Below, one piece after another: positions 39,730 to 48,845 of a stretch of DNA of 64,000 nt. Numbering within the stretch: the first letter of the stretch is position 1; each line of letters opens with the position of its first letter. The notes beneath the pieces were generated by a model. It ran no database searches, was not told the DNA's origin, and saw only the letters and a list, made by a program, of their open reading frames with translations. This stretch comes from Janthinobacterium sp. Lineage in GTDB: Bacteria; Pseudomonadota; Gammaproteobacteria; Burkholderiales; Burkholderiaceae_D. Position numbers and translations under genes: made by a program. Location: positions 151 to 64,150 of the forward strand of contig PKWL01000041.1 of NCBI GenBank assembly GCA_003133225.1. The letters run 5' to 3'.

Positions 39730-42700
39730 CCGCAGATGATCTCAGCGGCGGCGTCAGCGGCGCTCTGGTGCGCTGTTTCGACTGGTCCGGCACCGGCTTG
39801 GGCGCTCTGTCAGACTGGCCGGACAGCCTGCGCACTTGCGTCGATATCGTCCTCAACGCGCCGGTGGCCATGCTCCTCATGTGGGGGCCTGAGCGCGTGC
39901 TGATCTTTAACGACGCGTGCGTCGAGATGACGGATGCGCGCCATCCGGCCACGCTGGGCGGCACGGCGCCCGGCCTCTGGCCCGAGATCGGGCCATGCAA
40001 CGGCGCGACGCGCGCCGAGTGCGAGCTAATGCTGTTGCGGGGCGGGCACTTGCAACAGGTGAGCGTCGCGCTGTTTTGCACGCCCGTACGCGATGCGTCG
40101 GCAGCCGTGGCGGGCGTCTTGTGCACGCTCTTAGAGTGCCCGCGCCAGGGCGCCGCGGCGAGCGTGCCCTTAGCGCCGCTGGCGGCGGCGGGTGCTTTGC
40201 AAGAGCGCTTGGCCGAGGAGCATGGCTTGTTCCGCGCCCTGTTCGAGCAAGCCCCCTGCGCCATGGCGCTTGTGCGCGGGCCCGAGCATACATTTGATTT
40301 GGCCAACCGGGCCTATCACGCTCTCACCGGACAGCGCGAACTGATCGGCAAGCCTTTGCTTTTGGCCCTGCCCGAGTTGCGCGGCCAAGAGTTGGCGCCG
40401 CTACTCGACGCGCTCCATCAAAGCGGCATCCCGGCGAGCGGCAAACTGGTGAGGGCAAAATTGCAGCAGGCTGGAGGCGCACCGCGCCTGGTCGATTTTA
40501 CCGTGCAGCCGATCAGGCCGGCCGCCACCAGCATGGCGGGCATCGCCATCGAAGGCGTCGATGTCAGCGCCCGCTGCGCCCTCGAAGAGCGGCAGCAGAT
40601 CTTCCAGCAGGCGGGTGGCATCGGTAGCTTCGAGTGGTTTCCGGAGACGGGCAAGATGGCCGTGTCCGCCACCTACCGGCGCCTGTGGGGCCTAGCCGAC
40701 GAGCAGGACGTCACGGCCGACTTGCTAGCTAGTTTGATCGAGGCGCAAGACCATTCCAAGCTGGCCTTGGCCAAGCTGGGCCGGGAGGCCAATCCCTTGC
40801 AATATGTCGAGTACCGCATCCGCCGCCCGGACAACGGCGAGCTGCGCTGGATTGCGCGCCAGGGCAGCGTCGTGATCGGCGCGGCACCCTTGGCACGCCG
40901 CTATGTTGGCGTCGCGTTCGACGTGACCGAGCGTAAGCTGATCGAACATGCTTTCCATGCCAGCCAGGAACGCTTGGCCGCCATCTTTGGCCAGGCCGCG
41001 GTCGGCTTGTCTGAGCTCGATCTGGAGGGCCGCTTCCAGCGTGTCAATGGCGCCATGTGCAACATGCTGGGGCGCTCGGAGCAGCAATTGTTGGCGTTAA
41101 ACATGAACGACATCATCCATCCCGATGATGCGTCTGGTAACAGCGCGCTGATGCGGCGTCTGGTCGAGACGGGTGCATCGTTTGCGGTCGAAAAGCGCTA
41201 TCTGAAACCGGACGGCTCCTGCGTCTGGGTAGCTAGCAATGTCAGCCGCCTGGTCGATGAACAGGGCCGCCCGCAAGCGTTGATCTCGGTCAAGACCGAT
41301 ATCACGGAAGCGCGCCGTATCGAGGCTGCCCTGCGTGAACTAAACGACACCCTCGAGCAGCGCGTGAACCAGGAAGTCGCCCAGCGCACCAAGGCCGAGG
41401 ACGCGCTGCGCCAATCGCAAAAAATGGAGGCGGTGGGCCAGTTGACGGGTGGCATCGCCCACGACTTTAACAATGTGTTGCAAATCATCAGAGGCAATTT
41501 GCAACTTTTGCATCAGACTGGGCCGGCCGATGGGGTCACCGCAAGGCGCCTCGAGACGGCGATTGCGGCCGTCGAGCGGGGCGCGAAATTGTCCGCGCAA
41601 TTGCTCGCGTTTGCGCGCCGCCAGCCGCTGCGACCGGTCGTGGCCGATCTGGGCCCCTTGGTGGCGAATATGGAGGGGCTGTTACGGCCTGCTGTGGGCG
41701 AGTCGATTCAACTGCGCACCGTGCTCGGGCGCGGCTTGTGGAATACGCTAGTTGATCCGGGCCAAATCGAAAACGTGATCTTGAATCTGGCCATCAATGC
41801 GCGCGATGCCATGGCAGGGCAGGGCAAGCTTAGCATCGAGCTGGGCAATGCCATGTTCGACGCCGCCGATGGCGGCAAGTCGGCCGAAGTGCCGGCCGGA
41901 CAGTATGTCTTGTTGTCCGTTAGCGACACCGGCCGCGGCATGGCAAAGGCCGTGCTGCAACGCGCCTTTGAACCCTTCTTCACCACCAAGGCTGAGGGCG
42001 CCGGCGCCGGCTTGGGGCTGTCGATGGCGTACGGTTTTGTCAAACAAAGCGGGGGCCATATTCGTATTCACAGCGAACCGGGACGGGGCACCACGGTTGA
42101 CATTTATTTACCGCGCTCGTTATTGGCCGAGGCGCCCGTGGCGGCCCTGGCAGCAGGTCCCGTGGTAGGCGGGTCAGACACGATCCTGGTGGTCGATGAC
42201 GATGCCGGCGTGCAAGCAACCGTCGTCGATATGTTGGCCGCGCTTGGCTATCATGTGCTCAAAGCCGATGATGGCGAGAGTGCGCTCACCGTTCTTCGTA
42301 GTGGCACCATGATCGACTTGCTGTTGACCGATGTGGTCATGCCAGGCCCGGTGCGCAGTCCCGACTTGGTCCGCCTGGCGCGCGAATTATGGCCCGACAT
42401 CGCGGTCGTGTATACGTCAGGATATCCGCAAGATGGGATCGTGCACGATGGGCGCCTTGACGCCGGCGTTGAATTATTGAGCAAGCCCTACGGCCGCGCA
42501 GACTTGGCGCGCACGCTGCGGCGGGTGTTGGCCCAGCGCCAGCAGCGCATTTTGGCCACCCCGTTTTCGTATGACAAGGCGCACAGCCTCTTGGCGCCCG
42601 AGACGCCGGCCGGGCCCGCCGCCTCTTCATTGAAGATTTTGGTGGTGGAGGACAATCTCGATTCGCAGCAGATGGTGTGCGAGCTGGTCGGCATGTTGGG

Positions 42701-42977
42701 GCATACCGTCATTGGCGTGTCGGATGCGGAACAAGCCTTGGACACGCTGCGCGAACAAGATTTCGATATTTTGTTTACCGATGTCAGCCTGCCCGGCATG
42801 TCGGGCATCAGCCTGGCCCGAGATGCCATCCGCAACAAGCCTTCGATGCGCATCATTTTTTCTACCGGGTATGGCAAGGAATCGCTCGCCGAGGTCGGCT
42901 TCGAGGCGCACTTTTTGCGCAAACCCTATGACCTGATGGAATTAAGAGCCGCCTTGGAAGGCGCGCGCGCAACTTAA
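39726..42977 (+). CDS. Soluble PAS-domain hybrid histidine kinase with two receivers
   Basis: 1,083 residues, no transmembrane segments. The N-terminal half has several PAS-like domains: one opening [15 protein letters not shown], a second near residues 180-290, a third 295-400 and a fourth 410-530 (with PAC-like [18 protein letters not shown]). The H-box is [13 protein letters not shown] with His579; the ATPase has [10 protein letters not shown] and [11 protein letters not shown]. Two C-terminal receivers (about 818-930 and 970-1083) have LLLTDVVMP and [10 protein letters not shown]. The first of these has a modified post-Asp segment ([10 protein letters not shown]). It is the last gene of the operon; a convergent FNR-type gene follows. 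Signal unknown. Confidence 0.92.
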   Translation: MTADDLSGGVSGALVRCFDWSGTGLGALSDWPDSLRTCVDIVLNAPVAMLLMWGPERVLIFNDACVEMTDARHPATLGGTAPGLWPEIGPCNGATRAECELMLLRGGHLQQVSVALFCTPVRDASAAVAGVLCTLLECPRQGAAASVPLAPLAAAGALQERLAEEHGLFRALFEQAPCAMALVRGPEHTFDLANRAYHALTGQRELIGKPLLLALPELRGQELAPLLDALHQSGIPASGKLVRAKLQQAGGAPRLVDFTVQPIRPAATSMAGIAIEGVDVSARCALEERQQIFQQAGGIGSFEWFPETGKMAVSATYRRLWGLADEQDVTADLLASLIEAQDHSKLALAKLGREANPLQYVEYRIRRPDNGELRWIARQGSVVIGAAPLARRYVGVAFDVTERKLIEHAFHASQERLAAIFGQAAVGLSELDLEGRFQRVNGAMCNMLGRSEQQLLALNMNDIIHPDDASGNSALMRRLVETGASFAVEKRYLKPDGSCVWVASNVSRLVDEQGRPQALISVKTDITEARRIEAALRELNDTLEQRVNQEVAQRTKAEDALRQSQKMEAVGQLTGGIAHDFNNVLQIIRGNLQLLHQTGPADGVTARRLETAIAAVERGAKLSAQLLAFARRQPLRPVVADLGPLVANMEGLLRPAVGESIQLRTVLGRGLWNTLVDPGQIENVILNLAINARDAMAGQGKLSIELGNAMFDAADGGKSAEVPAGQYVLLSVSDTGRGMAKAVLQRAFEPFFTTKAEGAGAGLGLSMAYGFVKQSGGHIRIHSEPGRGTTVDIYLPRSLLAEAPVAALAAGPVVGGSDTILVVDDDAGVQATVVDMLAALGYHVLKADDGESALTVLRSGTMIDLLLTDVVMPGPVRSPDLVRLARELWPDIAVVYTSGYPQDGIVHDGRLDAGVELLSKPYGRADLARTLRRVLAQRQQRILATPFSYDKAHSLLAPETPAGPAASSLKILVVEDNLDSQQMVCELVGMLGHTVIGVSDAEQALDTLREQDFDILFTDVSLPGMSGISLARDAIRNKPSMRIIFSTGYGKESLAEVGFEAHFLRKPYDLMELRAALEGARAT

Positions 42978-43022
42978 GGTGGCGTGCCCCAGCCAAAGCG
43001 GGCGCCCGTTCCTGCTGCGGGG

Positions 43023-43057
43023 AAAAAAAGCCCGCTCCGGAATCAATCCGGTCGGGC
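43023..43057 (-). terminator. Intrinsic terminator for the FNR-type gene
   Basis: On the minus strand a stem (GCCCG-CCGGA pairing with TCCGG-CGGGC around ATTGAT-type loop) is followed by seven T. It lies just after the stop of the minus-strand gene at 43070 and before the convergent kinase operon. Confidence 0.75.
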
Positions 43058-43069
43058 CAAGGGAAAAGC

Positions 43070-43927
43070 TTAGGCGGTGGCAAGTAATGTTGTTTCGCCG
43101 GCCAGTTCGGCGCCCGACTTGAGCCTGGCTGCGGCCAGTTGCTTGGCGCGCGAGCGCGACGGCGGCAGGCGGCGCAGGGTTTTCAATGCTTCGGGATCCT
43201 TGATGCCGATCGTGCGTTGATCGACGCTGATCAAGCCGATTTCATTGAAGGCCGACAGGGTGCGGCTGACCGTTTCCAAGGTCAAGCCCAAATAACTGCC
43301 GATCTCATGGCGTGTCATGCGCAGGTTAAACAGTTTGCTGGAGTAACCCATCTGCGCGAAGCGCTCAGCTAGGGCGACGAGAAAGCGCGCCACGCGCGCT
43401 TCGGCGCTAAGAGCGCCCAACATGCCGATCATGGCTTGTTCGCGCACCAGTTCGCGGCTCATCACGCCGTACATCACGTTTTCCAGTTCCAGGTGGATGC
43501 GTCCCAGCGCCGTCAATTTCTTAAAAGGCAACAAGATCAAGTCGCAATCGGACAGCGCCACCGCTTCCGACGAATAATGCTTGGTATGGATGCCATCGAC
43601 CCCCAGCATGTCGCCCTTCATCGGGAAACTGAGCACTTGCTCGTTGCCGAATTCGTCAATCAAGACGGTTTTCAAGAAGCCTGAATTAACGATATAGAGC
43701 GTGTCAAACGGCTGGCCGATGGTATGGATGCGTTGCCCCGTTTTAAATTGTACATGCTGGAACAATAACTCATCAGCCGCAATCGAGCATGCGGTGGAAA
43801 TATGCAACAGGTCACACACCTCTTTCAAATTGGACCAGAGGCGACCTTGCCGCTGGCGCCCCGCTTCCATGGAAGCGGGAAGCGTCGCGGCGCTGGGACG
43901 GGATTCAGTTGTTTGCGTACACGGCAT
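43070..43927 (-). CDS. Crp/FNR-family regulator, FNR-like but missing most iron-sulfur cysteines
   Basis: 285 residues from ATG 43927, which has AGGAG six bases upstream; ATG 43933 is in frame but has no spacing to that site. Cyclic-nucleotide-binding-like sensor domain (about 40-160) and helix-turn-helix RMTRHEIGSYLGLTLETVSR, whose Glu, Ser and Arg match the FNR residues that read TTGAT half-sites. FNR binds a [4Fe-4S] cluster through three N-terminal Cys (CxxC x5 C) and one central Cys. Here NLKEVCDLL keeps only the last of the N-terminal set and the central position is Ile. It therefore probably does not sense oxygen by that cluster. Own intrinsic terminator downstream. Confidence 0.85.
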   Translation of the reverse strand: MPCTQTTESRPSAATLPASMEAGRQRQGRLWSNLKEVCDLLHISTACSIAADELLFQHVQFKTGQRIHTIGQPFDTLYIVNSGFLKTVLIDEFGNEQVLSFPMKGDMLGVDGIHTKHYSSEAVALSDCDLILLPFKKLTALGRIHLELENVMYGVMSRELVREQAMIGMLGALSAEARVARFLVALAERFAQMGYSSKLFNLRMTRHEIGSYLGLTLETVSRTLSAFNEIGLISVDQRTIGIKDPEALKTLRRLPPSRSRAKQLAAARLKSGAELAGETTLLATA

Positions 43928-44252
43928 GCTCATCTCCTGGTATCAGGTTTTTCACATCAATACGGGCGGCGGAAAGCCCGGCGTTCATCGATGCTACGCT
44001 GGGCTGCTGGCGCTGTAGAACGACAGTTCAGGCGGGGCGTAGTTCAATTTTTTTGCGGCGCTGCTTGTGAGCTGGGATAAACAGACAGCAACTTGAATCG
44101 CTTGATTTCAGTATGCCAACTAGGGACGTTGATTGATATCAGTAGAGGCTGAATATCATGGTAGGAAACGGCGGGGTCTTGTAGGATTAGTCCCACAAAA
44201 GGTCAGATTTGCGTGCTGCCGGGGCTAGGGCCGAAGAGGCCCGAAGCACCCC
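43928..44252. other. 325-bp region upstream of the FNR-type gene
   Basis: Minus-strand promoter region of the FNR-type gene and 3' side of the NarL-type regulator gene. It holds an FNR-like box (44129-44142). A small AT-rich tract (AATTTTTTT near 44046) is not part of a hairpin. No gene seen. Confidence 0.5.
44129..44142. promoter_or_regulatory. FNR-like box, one mismatch
   Basis: TTGATTGATATCAG matches TTGAT-N4-ATCAA at nine of ten defined positions. It is about 195 bases upstream of the FNR-type start and about 110 bases downstream of the NarL-type stop. Auto-control is possible but the distance is large. Confidence 0.4.
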
Positions 44253-44897
44253 TCAGGTTTTAAACGGCGACAACAGGCGGTGCGCCACCGCATATTGGAC
44301 CATTTCGGACAGGGAACTCATGCCCATTTTTTGCATAATGCGGGTTTTATGGGTGCTGACGGTCTTCACGCTCAAGTGCAAGTGATTGGCGATATCCGTA
44401 ATGGACTTGCCCCCGACTAATAAGGAAAATACTTCGAATTCGCGGTCCGACAATTGCTTGTGCAACAAACTTTCATTCGGCATCATGATGTTGAGTACCA
44501 ATTGCTCGGCCACTTCAGCGCTGATATAGGGCCGGCCGGAAGCCACCTTGCGGATCGCGCCCACGAGTTGGGTGCCGGCGCTTTCTTTGGTGAGGTAACC
44601 TTGGGCGCCGGCGCGGATGGCGCGCACCGCATATTGTTCTTCCTCGTGCATGGTCAAGATCAGGATCGCCAGTTTGGGCGCTTCGCTCTTGATTTGGCGG
44701 ATCAGGTCGACGCCGCTTCGTCCCGGCATCGACAAGTCCAGCAACAGCAAATCGAATCCGCCTTGGCGCACATGCGCGAGTACTTCAAAGCCATCGATGG
44801 CTTCGCCGACGATATCGATATCCGGCGCGCCGTCGAGGATGCGCTTTAAGCCTTCGCGCATGATGGTGTGGTCGTCGGCAATGACAATGCGTATCAT
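44253..44897 (-). CDS. NarL/FixJ-family response regulator
   Basis: 214 residues. Receiver (1-120) with ADDH, Asp54 in LLLDLSMPGRSGVDL and Lys104 in YLTKESA. LuxR-type helix-turn-helix (about 145-205) with LSDREFEVFSLLVGGKSITDIA and the recognition-helix segment HLSVKTVSTHKTRIMQKMG. Orphan: no kinase is adjacent on its strand, and the nearby hybrid kinases are on the opposite strand about 1.3 kb away. Those kinases or an unlinked one could be its donor. Neighbours are an FNR-type regulator and a universal stress protein, a combination often tied to low-oxygen control. Confidence 0.93.
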   Translation of the reverse strand: MIRIVIADDHTIMREGLKRILDGAPDIDIVGEAIDGFEVLAHVRQGGFDLLLLDLSMPGRSGVDLIRQIKSEAPKLAILILTMHEEEQYAVRAIRAGAQGYLTKESAGTQLVGAIRKVASGRPYISAEVAEQLVLNIMMPNESLLHKQLSDREFEVFSLLVGGKSITDIANHLHLSVKTVSTHKTRIMQKMGMSSLSEMVQYAVAHRLLSPFKT

Positions 44898-45048
44898 AGT
44901 GGCATAAACAATAGATCCTGCGTTCGCTTCAGGCTAAGGTAAAAGCAGGGAGCATAATCTAGCCTTTCAGATTGTGCAACGAAATCCATTCTTTTTTTCA
45001 TGTAAAAGCAATTTTTTTCCGGTCGCGGCCGAATCCGTGCCGCCGCCC

Positions 45049-45513
45049 TCAACTGGCCGGTTCTTTAATTAAACGATGCACCAAAACGGGCAGTTTGGAT
45101 TGGGACAACACTTTGTTGGTGACACTGCCCAGCAGCAACTGACCCCAGCCACTGCGCCCATGCGAGCCCATGAAAATCAGGTTGCAAGCATTTTGGGTGG
45201 CGACCTCGACGATTTTCGAGGCGGTGCGGTCCGAAAATACGGTCATTCCGTCGCATTTCACGCCGCCCCTGGCGCAAGCGTCGCTGATGGCTTGCAAGTG
45301 TTCGCCGCCCTTTTTTTTCATGGCCGCCATGTATTCGTCTTCGCTAGGGTAGCTAGGCGGAATGATTTCGACATACACGGGATACTGATATTCCGGCGCG
45401 ACAAATAGGGCGAGCACCTCCGCGCCCATCTGCTCGGCGAATTCGACCCCGGCGCATGCCGTCTTGTTGGAAATAGCGGATCCGTCCGTCGTGATGAGAA
45501 TTTTCCGGTACAT
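45049..45513 (-). CDS. Universal stress protein (UspA family)
   Basis: 154 residues from ATG 45513 (MYRKILITTDGS), which has GGAGGAG just upstream; the longer frame to 45528 begins inside that RBS region. ATP-binding UspA signature G-2x-G-9x-G(S/T) is present as MGSHGRSGWGQLLLGSVTNKV split across its two halves. Single USP domain with the insertion FVAPEYQYPVYVEI. A perfect FNR box lies about 108-121 bases upstream, so expression under low oxygen is a reasonable inference. Confidence 0.92.
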   Translation of the reverse strand: MYRKILITTDGSAISNKTACAGVEFAEQMGAEVLALFVAPEYQYPVYVEIIPPSYPSEDEYMAAMKKKGGEHLQAISDACARGGVKCDGMTVFSDRTASKIVEVATQNACNLIFMGSHGRSGWGQLLLGSVTNKVLSQSKLPVLVHRLIKEPAS

Positions 45514-45930
45514 ACCACTCCTCCCCATGAGTTGGCGCCACTGTTTTATTTGGCCTTTATCTTAAACGTTCACCGAACTTATTGTATCCGGTATTTCGGG
45601 CAATGATTTGGTATAAAGACTTGATATTAATCAATAGATTTGCATTTTTATTAAGGGCGCCGCAAATTTGTTCCGTTGCTGTCGCAATTTTTCCAACAAG
45701 CATCGAAATTATTGATGTGCAAGGTGTTTTGCCCGTCTTTCCGATGGTAGTATCCTAAAAATGCAACAAACAGGCGCTTTACATGCGTCGAATCGGTCGC
45801 GATCGCCTTTCGGCACCGCATGCAAAGCGAGCAGGCCCTGCGACTCGCGCGCCGCTGCGATGCGCGGGATCACCAATTCCTGGCTCGAGCCTGTTATGCA
45901 CCGATTACAAATTATGGAGAAGCAGGGATT
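45514..45930. other. Divergent intergenic region between usp and cheZ
   Basis: About 420 bp, AT-rich at 45560-45700 against a GC-rich background. Contains the perfect FNR box at 45621-45634 and must hold promoters for usp (minus) and cheZ (plus). No clear sigma-28 (flagellar) promoter match was seen ahead of cheZ. Confidence 0.5.
45621..45634. promoter_or_regulatory. Perfect FNR/ANR box
   Basis: TTGATATTAATCAA fits TTGAT-N4-ATCAA at all ten defined positions and is a full palindrome. It is centred about 114 bases upstream of the usp ATG. On that strand GAAATA (45597-45592) would put the box near -41.5, the class II activator position, but the -10 is weak. It could alternatively serve cheZ. 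Confidence 0.6.
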
Positions 45931-46752
45931 ATGACCAATGCCGCTGATGAATTCGACGCACTATTTGATGAAGTGTCCGCTCAACGTACGGCAGTTGCAC
46001 CGGCAACCTTGGCGACCGCGTCGGGCGCGCCGGCCCCCCTTGTGCAAGATGAGTTCGATGCCATGTTCGACCAGGACGGCGTGCGCCCGGGCCCCTTAGT
46101 TTTGGAAGGGGCTGCCCTGGAAGGGGGCGCCTTGGAGGAGACCGCCTCGGAAGGGGCCGACAAGCCGATGTTCGAACGCCTGGGCGGCATCGTGCGCCTG
46201 CTGCACGATTCGCTGCGCGAACTGGGCTACGACAAGGCGCTGACCGAGGCCTCTTCGCAAATTGTCGATGCCCAAGACCGTCTCGAGTATGTCGCGAGCT
46301 TAACGGAACAGGCGGCCAACAAGGTGCTCAACACGCTCGACGAAGGCATGCCGGCGCAAGATGCGTTGTCGAAACAGGCCAAGGACATGGATGAGCGCTG
46401 GCAAATCCTGTTTGCGGGCAAGCTGAATGTCGAACAATTCAAGACCCTGGCCACTGATTCCAAAGAATTCGCCCAAATCGTGAGCGTCGCCACCGAGGCC
46501 GAAAAGGCCCGCTTGCTAGAGATCATGATGGCGCAAGACTTCCAAGATATCACAGGGCAGTTGATTAAAAAAGTGGTGGCGATCACCAAAAAGGTCGAAC
46601 ATGAATTGGCTGTGCTGCTGCGCGACAATGCGCCGCCATCCGTGCGCGAAAAGTTGGTCAAGCCGGTCCCATTGATGTCGGGGCCGTCGGCCCCGTCGGT
46701 GGCGCTCGATCAGGACAACGTTGACGACCTTCTTGCCGATCTGGGATTTTAA
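45931..46752 (+). CDS. cheZ: Chemotaxis protein phosphatase CheZ
   Basis: Dephosphorylates CheY-P. 273 residues from ATG 45931 (GGAGAAGCAGGG upstream). The active-site segment MMAQDFQDITGQ carries Asp206 and Gln210, equivalent to E. coli Asp143 and Gln147. Residues about 85-220 are long helices, as in the CheZ four-helix bundle. The C-terminus DNVDDLLADLGF is the CheY-binding peptide. The N-terminal 80 residues carry repeated DEFDALFD / DEFDAMFDQ motifs similar to that peptide, a low-complexity extension not usual in E. coli CheZ. Its TAA overlaps the cheA ATG. Confidence 0.93.
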   Translation: MTNAADEFDALFDEVSAQRTAVAPATLATASGAPAPLVQDEFDAMFDQDGVRPGPLVLEGAALEGGALEETASEGADKPMFERLGGIVRLLHDSLRELGYDKALTEASSQIVDAQDRLEYVASLTEQAANKVLNTLDEGMPAQDALSKQAKDMDERWQILFAGKLNVEQFKTLATDSKEFAQIVSVATEAEKARLLEIMMAQDFQDITGQLIKKVVAITKKVEHELAVLLRDNAPPSVREKLVKPVPLMSGPSAPSVALDQDNVDDLLADLGF

Positions 46753-48629
46753 TGGACGATATGCTCAAGGATTTCGTCGTCGAGGCGATGGAACTTGCGG
46801 TCAACGTTGAAGAGCATTTGCTGCAGCTTGAACGCGAGCCGGATAATAAAGAGACGCTGAACGCCGTCTTTCGCTCGTTCCACACGATCAAAGGTGGCGC
46901 CGGATTCATGAATTTACCGGCCATGGTGGCAGCTTGTCACATGACGGAAAACCTGTTCGATGCACTGCGCAACGGCGCCGCCCCGGTGACGCCGATCGCC
47001 ATCGAGGCGGCATTGCAAGCGTCCGGCTTCGTGGCCGACCAGCTCACCGAGCTCGCCAATGGCAGCGTGCCCGAAAGTTTGCCGGCCATGCCGGCCGAGC
47101 TTGAACTGATCTTGACCAATGCCATTGCCGGCAACGCCCTAGCGCTGGCCGCTGCCGCCCCGGCCGCCCTAGTTGCCGTGCCGCTCGCTGCGGCGCACGG
47201 CGTCGCTCCGCTCACTACGGCGCAAGACGGCGCGGCTGGCCTCGACTGGGAAGCGATGTTCCGCTCCGTGGTGCCTGCCGGGTCCGATGGCACGGCCGGC
47301 GCCGTAGCGCCGCTGGCCGCGGCCGAGCCGGCAGCGCCATCGGGCCCGGAGCCTGCGCCTGTGGCCAAGCCCGGCGCCAAAGTCTGGGACGGCGTTGACC
47401 GCCGCGGCGACGAAAAGCACGAATTTCGCGCCGCCCCGGCCCCCATCAAGGAGGACAGCATTCGGGTCGACGCCATCAAGCTCGACGCTTTGCTGGAAGT
47501 GGCCGGAGAATCGGTGCAAGCGGCCAACCAGGCTGCTGTGTTGCTAGAACGGCTGCTGCAATTCAAATTCGAGGGCCCGGCAGCCAGCCTGATGGCCACC
47601 TTGGCCGAAACGCTGGAGCGCGCCTCGCGCTATTCCACCGAGTTGCAGCGGGCCACCCTGGCCACGCGCATGCAACCGGTCGGACGCCTGTTCCAGAAGT
47701 TCCCGCGCCTGGTGCGCGAGCTGGCCAAGGACTTGGGCAAGGACGTCGAACTGACCATCGAAGGCGCCGAGACGGAAGTCGACCGCGTGGTAGTCGACAG
47801 CCTGTACGATCCGCTGGTGCACATGCTGCGCAACGCGCTCGATCATGGCGTCGAATCGCCGGAAGAACGCCTTGCGGCCGGCAAGTTGGGCAAGTCCTAC
47901 ATTTGGCTCAAAGCATGGCAGGAAGCCAACAGCGTCATGATCGTATTGCAAGATGACGGCAAGGGTATGGACCCCGCCAAGCTGCGCAAGAAGGCCTTGG
48001 AAAAAGGCTTGATCAGCGAGTCCGCCGTGCTCAGCGCCGACGAATGTTTCCAGCTGGTGTTCTTGCCCGGCTTCTCGACCAAGGAGGTAGCCACCAGCGT
48101 TTCCGGGCGCGGAGTTGGCATGGACGTGGTGAAGACGGCCGTGAAAAAAAACCGCGGCGTCATTCGCATCGATTCGGAACTGGGCGTTGGCACCACCTTT
48201 GCAATCCGTTTGCCGATCGAGTTGTCGATCGTGCCGACCATGCTCGTGAGCACGTCGGGCGCCGCCTTGGCACTGCCGATGGCGGTGGTGCAGCGCGTCG
48301 TCGAATTGCCCGAGACATTTATGAAAGTGGGGGGCGCGCCGGTGCTAAAGGATCAGGGCCGCCCGTTGCCCGTGCGCTCGCTAGCGGGCGCTCTCGGTTA
48401 TGTGCCGGGCACCGAGCGGGTGGGCATCGTCGTGGCAGCGCCACAGCCTTACATCCTCGCGGTCGAGGCGGTCGATGGCACGGCCGACCTCGTGATCAAG
48501 CCGATGACGGCGATTTCGGTCGAAGGCATCACCGGCACGGCGCGATCGGCGGAAGGGGCGCTGGTGCTCGTGGTCGGCCTGTCGTTCCTGATGGATGGCT
48601 GCACTGCAAGTGGACCCATGGCCGCCTAG
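46752..48629 (+). CDS. cheA: CheA-type histidine kinase
   Basis: Chemotaxis kinase of 625 residues. P1 phosphotransfer domain with His44 in SFHTIKGGAGF, an Ala/Pro-rich linker (about 120-225) in place of a recognisable CheY-binding P2 domain, dimerisation helices P3, ATPase P4 with MLRNALDHGVES, DDGKGMD and GRGVGMDVV, and a CheW-like P5 domain (about 500-625). Overlaps the cheZ stop by one base, so the two are coupled. No CheW, CheY or receptor is adjacent. Followed by a strong terminator. Absence of P2 suggests phosphate passes to its partner less directly or to another receiver. Confidence 0.93.
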   Translation: MDDMLKDFVVEAMELAVNVEEHLLQLEREPDNKETLNAVFRSFHTIKGGAGFMNLPAMVAACHMTENLFDALRNGAAPVTPIAIEAALQASGFVADQLTELANGSVPESLPAMPAELELILTNAIAGNALALAAAAPAALVAVPLAAAHGVAPLTTAQDGAAGLDWEAMFRSVVPAGSDGTAGAVAPLAAAEPAAPSGPEPAPVAKPGAKVWDGVDRRGDEKHEFRAAPAPIKEDSIRVDAIKLDALLEVAGESVQAANQAAVLLERLLQFKFEGPAASLMATLAETLERASRYSTELQRATLATRMQPVGRLFQKFPRLVRELAKDLGKDVELTIEGAETEVDRVVVDSLYDPLVHMLRNALDHGVESPEERLAAGKLGKSYIWLKAWQEANSVMIVLQDDGKGMDPAKLRKKALEKGLISESAVLSADECFQLVFLPGFSTKEVATSVSGRGVGMDVVKTAVKKNRGVIRIDSELGVGTTFAIRLPIELSIVPTMLVSTSGAALALPMAVVQRVVELPETFMKVGGAPVLKDQGRPLPVRSLAGALGYVPGTERVGIVVAAPQPYILAVEAVDGTADLVIKPMTAISVEGITGTARSAEGALVLVVGLSFLMDGCTASGPMAA

Positions 48630-48649
48630 CCGGGTTTTTGCAACCAAGC

Positions 48650-48677
48650 AAAATGCCTGTCTTACAGGCATTTTTTT
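48650..48677 (+). terminator. Intrinsic terminator after cheA
   Basis: Perfect stem AAATGCCTGT / ACAGGCATTT with loop CTT, then a run of T (to 48677). It lies about 20 bases after the cheA stop. Confidence 0.9.
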
Positions 48678-48845
48678 CGCCCATGCCCGCCACGCGGGCG
48701 CCCAAAAGCCCACAGCAAACGGGGCGTTCGGCTTGCCCGGCCGGGCGCTATGGGCCGCGTGCCCCGTTTAGCGCTGCGCAAATATGGCATAATTGAACAA
48801 AAATTACGACATCACCACTACCGGCCGTGGCCGCACTGCACAAAT

